Assembly: GCA_049325315.1 (NCBI GenBank)
Contig: JBMONB010000114.1
Coordinates: forward strand, 9,852 to 73,851
Source of the DNA: JAWLHU01 sp049325315
Lineage (GTDB): Bacteria > Bacillota > Sulfobacillia > Symbiobacteriales > Symbiobacteriaceae
Direction: 5' to 3'
DNA: 64,000 nucleotides
The notes under the pieces are model-generated. The model worked only from the letters and a program-made list of their open reading frames with translations. It ran no database searches and was not told the origin of the DNA. A program made the position numbers and the translations under genes. Below are positions 1-7,472 of this stretch, piece after piece; positions within the stretch are counted from its first letter, which is position 1; each line of letters begins with the position of its first letter.

Positions 1-1
1 G

Positions 2-1396
2 GAGCGGGTCGCCTGGGATCCGGGCCTGGCCTGCGACACCTGCCCCAAGCGGGGCCACTGCCACATGATGGCCGCCCGCCGGCACCAGCGGGATGCGGTC
101 GACCTGATCGTCTGCGACCACCTACTCTTCTCGCAGGACCTATTGACCCGGGCCGACCGGCTGGAGGGCGGGCAGTTGCCTCTCTTGCCGGCCTATTCGG
201 CGGTGGTCTTCGACGAGGGGCACTACCTGCCCGAGACCTGGCAGAAGACCCAGGGCTGGGCGCTCAGCCGCAGTCGGCTGACCCGCACCCTGGAGCGGCT
301 GGAGCGGCTGGCTGAGCGGGAGGCGGTGGCCCGCCGGGTCGAGGTGGCGGTGCGCATGGCGGGGAACTTCTTCCGCGGCCTCGAGGCCCACACCCAGCCC
401 GGCGAAGGCAAGCGCGACGTGGACCGGGCGGATCTGCTCCTGCAGGCCGCCCGCAAGCTGGACAAGTCGCTCGATGACCTGCAGACCGAGCTCGTCACCG
501 AAGAGGCGATGAGCGAGGGGCTGGCGGTGGAGGCCGACCTGAAGGCTTACCAGGGTCGAATCGACGAGATTCGGGCGGCGCTGCGCCTCTTCGGGCGTGA
601 CGACTCGGTGGTCTGGGTAGAGGGGGATGACCTCTGGGTGGTCCCCCGCAGCCCCAAGTCACTCTTCGGCGGGGATCACCTGAAGCCGTCGCTGCCGGTC
701 ATCTTCTCCTCGGCCACCCTGGAGCCCGAGTACCAGGCCCGAGTGCTCGGCCTGGTCAAGTATGACAAGGCGAAGGTGGGCGTGCCGTTCGACCTGGGGC
801 AGCAGTCGCTGATCTACCAGCCCGCAGTGGAGGCAGAGCCGGTGGCCGAAGCGTTGCGGGTGATGCGGGCCACCGGCGGCCGGGCCCTGGTGCTGCTCCG
901 CACCATGGCCGAGGTGCGCCAATGGAAGGAGGCCCTGGCAGACCAGGACCTCCCATGGCGGGTGATGTTCGAGGGCGAGGGCGACCGCGGCGCCCAGCTG
1001 GCCCGTTTCCGGGAAGAGATCGACTCGGTCCTGATCGGCGCCCACTTTTGGGAGGGCGTCGACGTGCCGGGTGAGGCGCTCTCCTGCGTGATCATTCCAC
1101 ACCTGCCCTTCCCCGAGCACGACCCGCTGATCCGGGAGCGCCGGGAGCAGGCCGATGCGTCGGGGGTCGACCCGTTCCGGGCGGTGGACCTGCCCGAGAT
1201 GCTGATCAAGCTGAAGCAGGGCGTGGGCCGGCTGATCCGCACGGCGGAGGACCGGGGCGTGATCGCCCTGCTCGACCGTTCCTACTGCGATGAAGACTGG
1301 GCCGACTCGGTGGAGGAGGCGCTGCCGGAAGATGCGGAGCGGGTGGGTGACCTGGGTGCGGTCACGGCCTTTCTGGCGGAGCAGACGACGGGATAG
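2..1396 (+). CDS. DinG/XPD-like ATP-dependent DNA helicase, 3' part (5' end outside window)
   Basis: Superfamily 2 helicase of the DinG/XPD type, expected to unwind DNA or remove R-loops. The frame is open from the first bases of the window, so the N-terminal Walker A part lies upstream. Visible signatures are cysteines at codons 11, 14 and 20 of the visible frame, which fit three ligands of the family's 4Fe-4S cluster; a DEGH box in VVFDEGHYL (DEAH-type motif II); SATLEP (motif III); and the C-terminal motifs GAHFWEGVDVPG and QGVGRLIRT (motifs V and VI). The product is therefore an iron-sulfur DinG-like enzyme and not RecQ or UvrB. Its last 35 bases overlap the end of the convergent downstream gene. 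Confidence 0.88.
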   Translation, partial: ERVAWDPGLACDTCPKRGHCHMMAARRHQRDAVDLIVCDHLLFSQDLLTRADRLEGGQLPLLPAYSAVVFDEGHYLPETWQKTQGWALSRSRLTRTLERLERLAEREAVARRVEVAVRMAGNFFRGLEAHTQPGEGKRDVDRADLLLQAARKLDKSLDDLQTELVTEEAMSEGLAVEADLKAYQGRIDEIRAALRLFGRDDSVVWVEGDDLWVVPRSPKSLFGGDHLKPSLPVIFSSATLEPEYQARVLGLVKYDKAKVGVPFDLGQQSLIYQPAVEAEPVAEALRVMRATGGRALVLLRTMAEVRQWKEALADQDLPWRVMFEGEGDRGAQLARFREEIDSVLIGAHFWEGVDVPGEALSCVIIPHLPFPEHDPLIRERREQADASGVDPFRAVDLPEMLIKLKQGVGRLIRTAEDRGVIALLDRSYCDEDWADSVEEALPEDAERVGDLGAVTAFLAEQTTG

Positions 1397-2594
1397 AGAG
1401 GTCGAAGCGCCAGGGGCCATCTACCTCCAGAAGGGCTCCTCGCAGGTGGAGAAGGACCTCTTTCTTTCGCCGCGGGTAGTCCACAGCCACCCAGACCACG
1501 TCCCCGTCGTGTCCGCCCGGGGCCAGGTCCTGTGCGCCGCCCTCCAGGCCCACCCATTTCACCCCGATCAGCCGCCGGGAGGCGCCCGCGGGGTGCTCCA
1601 GCCGGAGCCGGAGTCTATCTTCCAGCCAGGGGAAGGGAGCGGTGCCGTTGCGGCCGGCCTCCACCCGGGTGAGCCGCAGGTCAACGCCCGCGAACCGGAT
1701 CGGCAGGTCGAGATCCTGACCGCTGTGCATGGGCGGCACCGGGACGGGAATCCTCGTCTCATCGGCCTGCTCCAGCATCAGCGCCGGGATCGTCAGCCCC
1801 ACACGTCGGGCGCCGGCCGGGAGCGGGCCGCCTGTCAGGCCGAAGAGATCGCCGCCCAGAGTGTTGCGGGGCGCCGCTCGCAGGTCGGTCCCGTAGTCCA
1901 ATGGGAGGGAGAGCCCCTCCGGGGTGGTGAGGTGGGCCCTCTGCTCGCCCTGTCCGATGCCCCTGGGACGCCAAGCCCGCTCGCCCCCCGCCACGAAAAC
2001 GGTGACCAGGCTCTCCGCCGGGGTGGGTAACACCCGTGCCCGCAGCCTGATTCCCCCGGCAATCGCCTCCGGCCCGAAGCGCTCCGTTGCCAGATCGCCG
2101 GCCTGAACGAGGGGCACCGCCAGGTGAACCGGCGGGTCGGCTGGAAGGACGAGCGTGACCTGCCGAGCCCCCGGTCGAATCGGCGGTGAGAAGTCAAGGA
2201 TCGCATGCTCATAGGGACCCTTCAGGACCGAGGGGCTGTTTCGGCTGACCGAACGGTTTCCGCTCTCATCTTCCAGGTACGGGCGGTCCGTCAGCCTCAA
2301 CTGATCGCTCAGCGCCAGTGTGATCTGCGTAACCACGACCGTGCTCTTCAGGGAGAGGAGTTCAATCTCGGTCTCTCCCCAGATCGCTTTGGGGAGCGCC
2401 CCCACCAGCAGGGTGGACGGGTCGATGGGGTTGCCGCTCAGGTCGGTGTTCTCATTCGCCATCAGCCACTCAGCCACGTTGACCGGCGCCTGGGCCAGCC
2501 GGGGCAGTACGACCCGGAAGATCACGAGCCAGCCGCCGATGGCGATTACGCCCACGAGCAGAGCGATTCCATAGCGCTGCCAGCGCTTGCCCAA
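1362..2594 (-). CDS. membrane-anchored extracellular protein, DUF4179/DUF5643-like
   Basis: Predicted 410-residue protein with a TTG start, chosen because a GGGGGGGAA ribosome-binding site lies about 6-8 bases upstream; no ATG or GTG fits better near the hydrophobic segment. Residues about 8-26 form one transmembrane helix (GIALLVGVIAIGGWLVIF) after a basic N-terminus, so most of the chain should lie outside the cell. The rest is beta-rich. The C-terminal pattern (VWVAVDYPRRK ... LLEVDGPWRFDL) resembles the extracellular part of Firmicutes DUF4179/DUF5643 proteins, often membrane partners of sigma-factor systems, but no sigma gene is adjacent. The gene starts 17 bases after the stop of the HhH-GPD gene, so the two are probably co-transcribed. 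Function unknown. Confidence 0.7.
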   Translation of the reverse strand: MGKRWQRYGIALLVGVIAIGGWLVIFRVVLPRLAQAPVNVAEWLMANENTDLSGNPIDPSTLLVGALPKAIWGETEIELLSLKSTVVVTQITLALSDQLRLTDRPYLEDESGNRSVSRNSPSVLKGPYEHAILDFSPPIRPGARQVTLVLPADPPVHLAVPLVQAGDLATERFGPEAIAGGIRLRARVLPTPAESLVTVFVAGGERAWRPRGIGQGEQRAHLTTPEGLSLPLDYGTDLRAAPRNTLGGDLFGLTGGPLPAGARRVGLTIPALMLEQADETRIPVPVPPMHSGQDLDLPIRFAGVDLRLTRVEAGRNGTAPFPWLEDRLRLRLEHPAGASRRLIGVKWVGLEGGAQDLAPGGHDGDVVWVAVDYPRRKKEVLLHLRGALLEVDGPWRFDLSIPSSAPPERP

Positions 2595-2611
2595 GGCCGA
2601 TTCCCCCCCGT

Positions 2612-3259
2612 TTACAGCAGTCGGAAGAGCGAGGCCATCTCCTTCATGTGGGCAGCGCCCACCTGGTGGCCCCAGTTCCAGATCACCAGGTCGACGGTGC
2701 GGAGCCGCTCGCCCACCTCCCGGGCGGTGGCCTCCACCAGCGCCTCCGGGGTGGTCTGGAGGAAGGCGGCCAGCCGGGGGACGGGGCCGGTCTTCACCAC
2801 CACGTCCCAGCCGAGGTTGCGGGCCAGGTGGTAGCGGCTCTTCTCCCCGACCCAGGGCAGGGTCTGCAGGTAGGCCAGCACCTCCTTGACCGGCAGGGCG
2901 GCCAGCCGGGCCATCTGGCCGGGGTGGCGGGCCAGGTCGTCGGCGTAGTCGAGAATCGCCCCGATCTTGCGGGGATGCTTCAACACCCCCAGTGCCGCCA
3001 CCCGCACATCGACCGGGCGGGCGGCGACCTCGGCGGGGTCCCACCGGCAGAAGGCCTCGGTCAGTCCCGGCCACAGCTTTGAGGTGACATGGGCGGTCAT
3101 GCCGCAGGAGACCACCACCCAGCCGTACTCCGACAGCAGGTCCTGGTCGGTGCGGCCCTCGGGCCGTTCGCTCCGCCAGAGTTCCAACTGAGCATCGGGG
3201 TCCGGGGCGGTTGCCCGCAAATGGTCCAGGGCGTGTTCATATAAAGCGCGGTAGTTCAT
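2612..3259 (-). CDS. HhH-GPD superfamily protein, probable DNA base-excision glycosylase
   Basis: 215-residue protein. The central LPWVGEKSRYHLARNLG is a helix-hairpin-helix of the kind that binds DNA phosphates in endonuclease III/AlkA-type glycosylases. It is followed by DVVVKTGPVPRLAAF, which matches the usual position of the catalytic-loop aspartate region (here the Asp precedes VVVKTGP). The N-terminal helices ending in SKLWPGLTEAF fit the same fold. No C-terminal iron-sulfur cysteine cluster is visible, so a 3-methyladenine-type rather than Nth-type enzyme is more likely. It is the first gene of a two-gene unit with the downstream membrane protein. Substrate specificity cannot be read from the sequence. 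Confidence 0.72.
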   Translation of the reverse strand: MNYRALYEHALDHLRATAPDPDAQLELWRSERPEGRTDQDLLSEYGWVVVSCGMTAHVTSKLWPGLTEAFCRWDPAEVAARPVDVRVAALGVLKHPRKIGAILDYADDLARHPGQMARLAALPVKEVLAYLQTLPWVGEKSRYHLARNLGWDVVVKTGPVPRLAAFLQTTPEALVEATAREVGERLRTVDLVIWNWGHQVGAAHMKEMASLFRLL

Positions 3260-3486
3260 GCGGCTTCTCCCCCCTTCCGGGTCGGCTCTCCTCTTCTTCG
3301 CATTGTGCAGGAACTCCTGTGAGATTTCCGCGTCGAGGCAGGAAGAAGTCCAACCAGGACGAATCTCTTTTGCTATTCATTTACCGGGGGAACCGCTTCA
3401 CCGAAGTTGACCGTCCAAAGGTGAAAGGTGAGGACAGGCAGGCCGCAGGGTCGGCCTGCTCATGATTTGGCGCAGGAGGGAGAGCC

Positions 3487-4800
3487 ATGATGGAAAAAGA
3501 GACGATGCGTATCGCGATTCTGGGTTTGGGCACCGTCGGCGGCGGTGTGATCAAGCTGCTGCGGGAGAACTGGACGATCATCCACATGAAGACCGGGCTC
3601 AACCTCGAGCTGGCCAAGGTGCTCGTGCGCGATGCGTCGAAGCCGCGCCCAGGCTTCGAGAACCTGCCGCTCACCACCGATATCGGCGAGATTCTCGAAG
3701 ACCCCACGATCAAGATCGTGGTGGAGCTGATGGGTGGGGTAGAGCCGGCGCGGACCTATATGGTCGAGGCGCTCAGGGCAGGCAAGACGGTGGTGACCGC
3801 CAACAAGGACGTGGTCTCCGAGTACGGCAAGGACCTGTACGACGCCGGCGATATGGGCGATGCCGAACTCTACTTCGAGGCCTCGGTTGGTGGCGGCATT
3901 CCTGTGATTCGCCCGATGAAGGAGTCCCTGGCCGCCAACAAGATGAAGAAGGTCATGGGTATCGTCAACGGGACCACCAACTACATTCTGACCCAGATGA
4001 CCCAGAACGGCACCCCCTACCAGGATGCGCTCCGGGAGGCACAGGAGCTGGGCTTCGCCGAGCCCGACCCGACCAACGATGTGCAGGGCTACGACGCCGC
4101 CCGGAAGATGGCGATCCTCTCCTCGATTGCGTTTATGTCGCGGGTGAAGCCCGGCATGGTCTACACCGAGGGGATCACCCGAATCACCCCGACCGATATC
4201 GAGTACGGCCGGTACTTTGGCTGGGTGATCAAGCTGTTGGGTATCGGCAAAGATGTGGACGGCCAGATCGAAGCACGGGTCCACCCGGTCTTCATTCCGC
4301 AGGAGCATCCGCTGGCGGCGGTCTCCGGCTCGCTGAACGCCATCTTTACCGAGGGAGAGCCGGTGGGCGAGAACATGTTCTACGGCCGCGGCGCCGGGGC
4401 GGGCCCCACCGCCTCTGCCGTGGTTTCCGATCTGATCGCCGCGGCGCTCTCGAAGCGGACCCCGGGCCGGCGTGCGGGCGATGCCTGCACCTGCCTCTTC
4501 GAGAAGCAGGTGCTGCCGGTGGAGGAGACCCGGAGCCGCTACTACCTGCGGCTGCGCTGCCCCGACCAGATTGGCGGCCTGGCGCGCATTGCCCAGGTCT
4601 TCGGCGAAGAGCAGGTCTCCATCGCCCAGGTGATCCAGGGCACCGGCGGCCCCGACTACGACGACGACAGCGATGAGGCCGAACTGGTCATGGTCACCCA
4701 CACCGTCCGGGACGCCAACCTTCAGGCGGTGGTGCGACGGCTTAAGCAGATGCCCGACACGGTTCGCGCCGTGGAGAACGTGATTCGGGTGGAGGCCTGA
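3487..4800 (+). CDS. hom: homoserine dehydrogenase
   Basis: Catalyses the NAD(P)-dependent reduction of aspartate semialdehyde to homoserine on the way to threonine and methionine. The nucleotide-binding motif GLGTVGGGV is at the N-terminus; the catalytic domain includes NGTTNYIL and NDVQGYDAARKMAIL, whose Asp and Lys belong to the conserved active site. The C-terminal ACT domain (RCPDQIGGLARIAQVF) should give feedback control, probably by threonine. The acidic insert GPDYDDDSDEAE inside the ACT region is unusual. The start has a GGAGGG site about 7 bases upstream; a second in-frame ATG (MRIAILG) 21 bases later is an alternative. The gene lies 4 bases from a LysE-type exporter. Confidence 0.93.
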   Translation: MMEKETMRIAILGLGTVGGGVIKLLRENWTIIHMKTGLNLELAKVLVRDASKPRPGFENLPLTTDIGEILEDPTIKIVVELMGGVEPARTYMVEALRAGKTVVTANKDVVSEYGKDLYDAGDMGDAELYFEASVGGGIPVIRPMKESLAANKMKKVMGIVNGTTNYILTQMTQNGTPYQDALREAQELGFAEPDPTNDVQGYDAARKMAILSSIAFMSRVKPGMVYTEGITRITPTDIEYGRYFGWVIKLLGIGKDVDGQIEARVHPVFIPQEHPLAAVSGSLNAIFTEGEPVGENMFYGRGAGAGPTASAVVSDLIAAALSKRTPGRRAGDACTCLFEKQVLPVEETRSRYYLRLRCPDQIGGLARIAQVFGEEQVSIAQVIQGTGGPDYDDDSDEAELVMVTHTVRDANLQAVVRRLKQMPDTVRAVENVIRVEA

Positions 4801-4804
4801 GCGC

Positions 4805-5416
4805 TTGACAGCCGCCGTTCTGCACGGGTTCGTTCTCGCCTTCGGGCTGATTCTGCCCCTGGGCGCTCAGAATACCTTTGTCATGACGCAGGGAGCGCTT
4901 CACCGCCGCTGGGCGGGAGCGCTCCCGGCTGTGCTGACCGCCGCGGTCAGCGATACGCTCTTGATCACAGCAGCCGTCTCGGGCCTCTCGCTGGTGATCC
5001 TGACGATCCCCTGGTTCAAGGTGGCGCTCAGTTGGATCGGGGTGCTCTTCCTGACCTACATGGGCTGGGCGACCTGGCGCTCTCAGCCAGAGGCGGAGCG
5101 GGCGGTGGGCGAGCGGTGGCCGGCCCGGCGGCAGATCGCCTTCGGCGCCTCGGTCTCGCTGCTCAACCCCCACGCCATTTTGGACACCGTGGCGGTAATC
5201 GGGACCAACTCCCTGGCCTACGCCGGCGCCCCGCGCCTCGCCTTCACCCTGACCACCATCGCCGTCTCCTGGCTCTGGTTCTTCGGGCTGGCGACGGCGG
5301 GCTACCTGCTCGGGCTGGCCGCCTCGGGCGTTCGCCTGCAGCGCCGGCTCAACCAGGCCTCGGCGGTGATCATGTGGGCAGTGGCGGGGCAGCTTCTCTG
5401 GTCGCTGGTCTCCTAG
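4805..5416 (+). CDS. LysE/ArgO-family amino-acid exporter
   Basis: 203-residue membrane protein with about six hydrophobic helices. It has the LysE-family N-terminal pattern (GFVLAFGLILPLGAQNTFVM, with the typical LGAQN), followed by SDTLLI and later SLLNPHAILDTVAVIG, where the Asn-Pro is family-typical. It probably exports a basic amino acid or an amino acid of the aspartate family. The TTG start is only 4 bases after the hom stop codon, so translation is probably coupled; this suggests relief of excess amino acid made from homoserine, but that is inference. The 3' end overlaps the convergent methyltransferase gene by 47 bases. Confidence 0.86.
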   Translation: MTAAVLHGFVLAFGLILPLGAQNTFVMTQGALHRRWAGALPAVLTAAVSDTLLITAAVSGLSLVILTIPWFKVALSWIGVLFLTYMGWATWRSQPEAERAVGERWPARRQIAFGASVSLLNPHAILDTVAVIGTNSLAYAGAPRLAFTLTTIAVSWLWFFGLATAGYLLGLAASGVRLQRRLNQASAVIMWAVAGQLLWSLVS

Positions 5417-5954
5417 CCAGCATGGTGGCCCGGCCATCATGGAAATCCTCATAGAGGTGGAGAATCTCCGCCGCATCCCCGTAGACCCTGGCGAGTTCGC
5501 CGGGGTCTAGCTTGTACGCGGGGTTGACCGCTGCCCGCTTCTCCGAGGCCATAAAGGTGTCGACAAAGAGGAGGCCTCCCGGCTTCAACGCCCGGAGCAT
5601 GGGCTCCAGCAGCGGGCGCATTAAGAAGTTGGTGTCCACAACGAGGTCAAAGCTTTGCTCCGGCAGCGAGGCCTGGTCGAGGTCCACCTGGCGGCAGTGC
5701 ACAGCGACCCCGCGCTGGGCCGCCTCCGCCTGCAGGAGGCCAAGCGCCTCGTCGCTTAGATCCCAGGCGTGGACCTCGGCCCCTTGCTCGGCCAGCCAGA
5801 TGGCGTTTCGCCCGGCCCCGCAGGCGAGGTCAAGGGCGACCATGCCGGGCCGGACCTGTCCGGTCAGATGGGCGACCAGGCGGGGGTTTGGAGTCATATC
5901 GTACTCGCCCGCAGCGTAGCGCTGGTTCCAGCGAACCTTGTCAGCCTCTGACAT
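5370..5954 (-). CDS. class I SAM-dependent methyltransferase (TehB-like)
   Basis: 194-residue enzyme. The start is the ATG at 5954 with an AAAGGAGAGGG site just upstream; longer upstream translation is not credible. The SAM-binding motif I is LDLACGAGRNAIWLAEQG (residues about 38-55), with an acidic residue at the end of the next strand (AWDLSDEAL) and the post-motif RQVDLDQASLPEQSFDLVVD. LRALKPGGLLFVDTF is the usual strand-4/5 region. The small size and RWNQRYAAGEYDMTPNPRL start resemble TehB-type thiopurine/tellurite or small-molecule methyltransferases. It is divergent from the glycerophosphodiesterase gene, sharing a 91-base intergenic region. Substrate unknown. Confidence 0.82.
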   Translation of the reverse strand: MSEADKVRWNQRYAAGEYDMTPNPRLVAHLTGQVRPGMVALDLACGAGRNAIWLAEQGAEVHAWDLSDEALGLLQAEAAQRGVAVHCRQVDLDQASLPEQSFDLVVDTNFLMRPLLEPMLRALKPGGLLFVDTFMASEKRAAVNPAYKLDPGELARVYGDAAEILHLYEDFHDGRATMLARRPATREAAPPLPT

Positions 5955-6045
5955 GGAACCCTCTCCTTTCGACACGAGGATTTCCCGGGCGGGGAGCGAA
6001 TTCAGGGTACGCGGCTGCGTATCACAGCAAGGGGGATTATTACCT

Positions 6046-6969
6046 ATGCAGCGGATCAGACAGCGTGGTGGAGGTCGGCGTCGGTGGTGGCTCACGGTGG
6101 CAGGGATTCTGGTATTGGCAGCGCTGCTCCGGGCGTTTACCATTCAGCCCCGCCCGCCGCGCGAGTTCACCCGGCCCCGTCCGGTGGTGATCGCGCATCA
6201 GGGCGCATCGGGCCACGCCCCGTCCAACACGATGGAGGCCTTCAGGCTGGCGCTGGACCAGGGTGCCGATATCCTCGAGATCGACGTTCACCTGACTAAG
6301 GATAACGTCGTGGTAGTCAGCCACGATGAGACCATTGACCGCATGAGCAACGGTTCGGGATACATTAAGAACATGACGCTGGCAGAACTGCGCCAGTATG
6401 ACTTCGGATATGATTTCACCCCCGATGGCGGCAAGACCTTCCCTTATCGCGGCAAGGGCGTCACCATTCCCACCCTGGAGGACCTGTTCAAGACCTGGCC
6501 GAAGGTGCCGGTCAACATTGAGATCAAACAGACCGACCCGCCCATGGAGGAGCAGATCTGGCAGTTGATTCAGCTTTACGGCATGGAGGAGCGGACCCTG
6601 CTGGTCTCCTTCCACGGAGAGGCGATGCAGCGGTGGCGGGATCTGGCCGGGGAGCGGGTTGCCATGGCGCCGCCGGTCGATCATATGTATATCTTTGCTG
6701 CCCATTACCTGCCATACCTCGACTGGCTCTATGCGCCCAAGTATGATGCCTTCCAGGTACCGGTGGCGCAGCGGGCGGGCCCGATCACGGTGCGCTTCGA
6801 TACCCCGCGGTTCCTCGGTCGGGCGGAGAGGCTAGGTATGGTCGTTCACTACTGGACGATCAACGACCAGGCGGAGATGCGCCGTCTGTACGAGCTGGGG
6901 GCGCACGGTGTCATGACCGACTTCCCGGATCGGGCGGTCGCGGCGCTGAAGGAGTTGGGCAAGCGCTAG
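6046..6969 (+). CDS. membrane-anchored glycerophosphodiester phosphodiesterase
   Basis: Hydrolyses glycerophosphodiesters to glycerol-3-phosphate and an alcohol. The product (307 residues) starts with a basic stretch and one transmembrane/signal segment (WLTVAGILVLAALLRAF), so the catalytic domain is outside the membrane. The GDPD signature is clear: IAHQGASGHAPSNTMEAF with the catalytic histidine, then EIDVHLTKD carrying the metal-binding acidic residues and the second histidine in VSHDETIDRMSNG. The usual HRG is HQG here. The C-terminal VHYWTIND and GVMTDFPDR are typical of the fold. The ATG at 6046 was chosen because AAGGGGG precedes it and it directly leads into the membrane segment. A second GDPD lies at 57.3 kb. 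Confidence 0.88.
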   Translation: MQRIRQRGGGRRRWWLTVAGILVLAALLRAFTIQPRPPREFTRPRPVVIAHQGASGHAPSNTMEAFRLALDQGADILEIDVHLTKDNVVVVSHDETIDRMSNGSGYIKNMTLAELRQYDFGYDFTPDGGKTFPYRGKGVTIPTLEDLFKTWPKVPVNIEIKQTDPPMEEQIWQLIQLYGMEERTLLVSFHGEAMQRWRDLAGERVAMAPPVDHMYIFAAHYLPYLDWLYAPKYDAFQVPVAQRAGPITVRFDTPRFLGRAERLGMVVHYWTINDQAEMRRLYELGAHGVMTDFPDRAVAALKELGKR

Positions 6970-7037
6970 ATTGATCTGCCATGCAACGGTATGGCCGAAA
7001 TGGGCAAACTATGGGCGTCTGAAAGGAGGCGCCCGGA

Positions 7038-7397
7038 ATGTTCCTGAACTTTGCGAGCCGCTTCATTGTCTGCCCGCTGGTTGTCTGGATCGGCCAGGCC
7101 CTGGGAGCTGTCCGTTTTGCCACCGGGGGGCAGATCCTGACCGTAGGGCTCATGCTCGCCGTTCTTGCCATTGTGATGGATCTGATCATCCTGCCACTGG
7201 TGGGGAACGGCGTCGCGACGGTGGTCGATTTCTTCGCTGCCACCGCCTTCATCTGGATCGCCGGGCAGTTTGCGACGGGGGCGCTGGTCACCTTTACCGG
7301 CGCGGCCATCGTCGGGGCGCTCCTGGCGGCCACCGAATGGGCGATGCACTCGTGGCTTGGGGCGGTAACGGCAGACCGCCGCCGCCGGGCTGGATAG
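7038..7397 (+). CDS. DUF2512 (YndM-like) small integral membrane protein
   Basis: 119-residue protein with four hydrophobic helices. The pattern (FIVCPLVVW, then LTVGLMLAVLAIVMDLIILPLVGNGVATVVDFFAA) matches the DUF2512 family of Firmicutes, with the characteristic D-x-(I/F)-ILP ... GN-x-VAT-x-x-DF motif. Function in the family is unknown; B. subtilis members are linked to sporulating species. The start is fixed by a strong AAAGGAGG site 9 bases upstream. It lies 68 bases after the glycerophosphodiesterase and could share its transcript. A GC-rich hairpin follows before the convergent glucosaminidase gene. Confidence 0.8.
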   Translation: MFLNFASRFIVCPLVVWIGQALGAVRFATGGQILTVGLMLAVLAIVMDLIILPLVGNGVATVVDFFAATAFIWIAGQFATGALVTFTGAAIVGALLAATEWAMHSWLGAVTADRRRRAG

Positions 7398-7427
7398 GGG
7401 CAAATCTTTTGCGTGGTCTGAGTGTCA

Positions 7428-7463
7428 GAAGGGCGGCCCGGCGCAGATGCGCCAGGCCGCCTT
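7428..7463. terminator. GC-rich hairpin between convergent genes
   Basis: The segment from AAGGGCGGCC to GGCCGCCTT folds into a long stem with an inner GGCGCA/TGCGCC stem. It lies between the stop of the DUF2512 gene and the stop of the glucosaminidase gene. T-tracts on both sides are weak, so it is a plausible but not textbook bidirectional terminator. Confidence 0.5.
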
Positions 7464-7472
7464 CGTCGTTCT

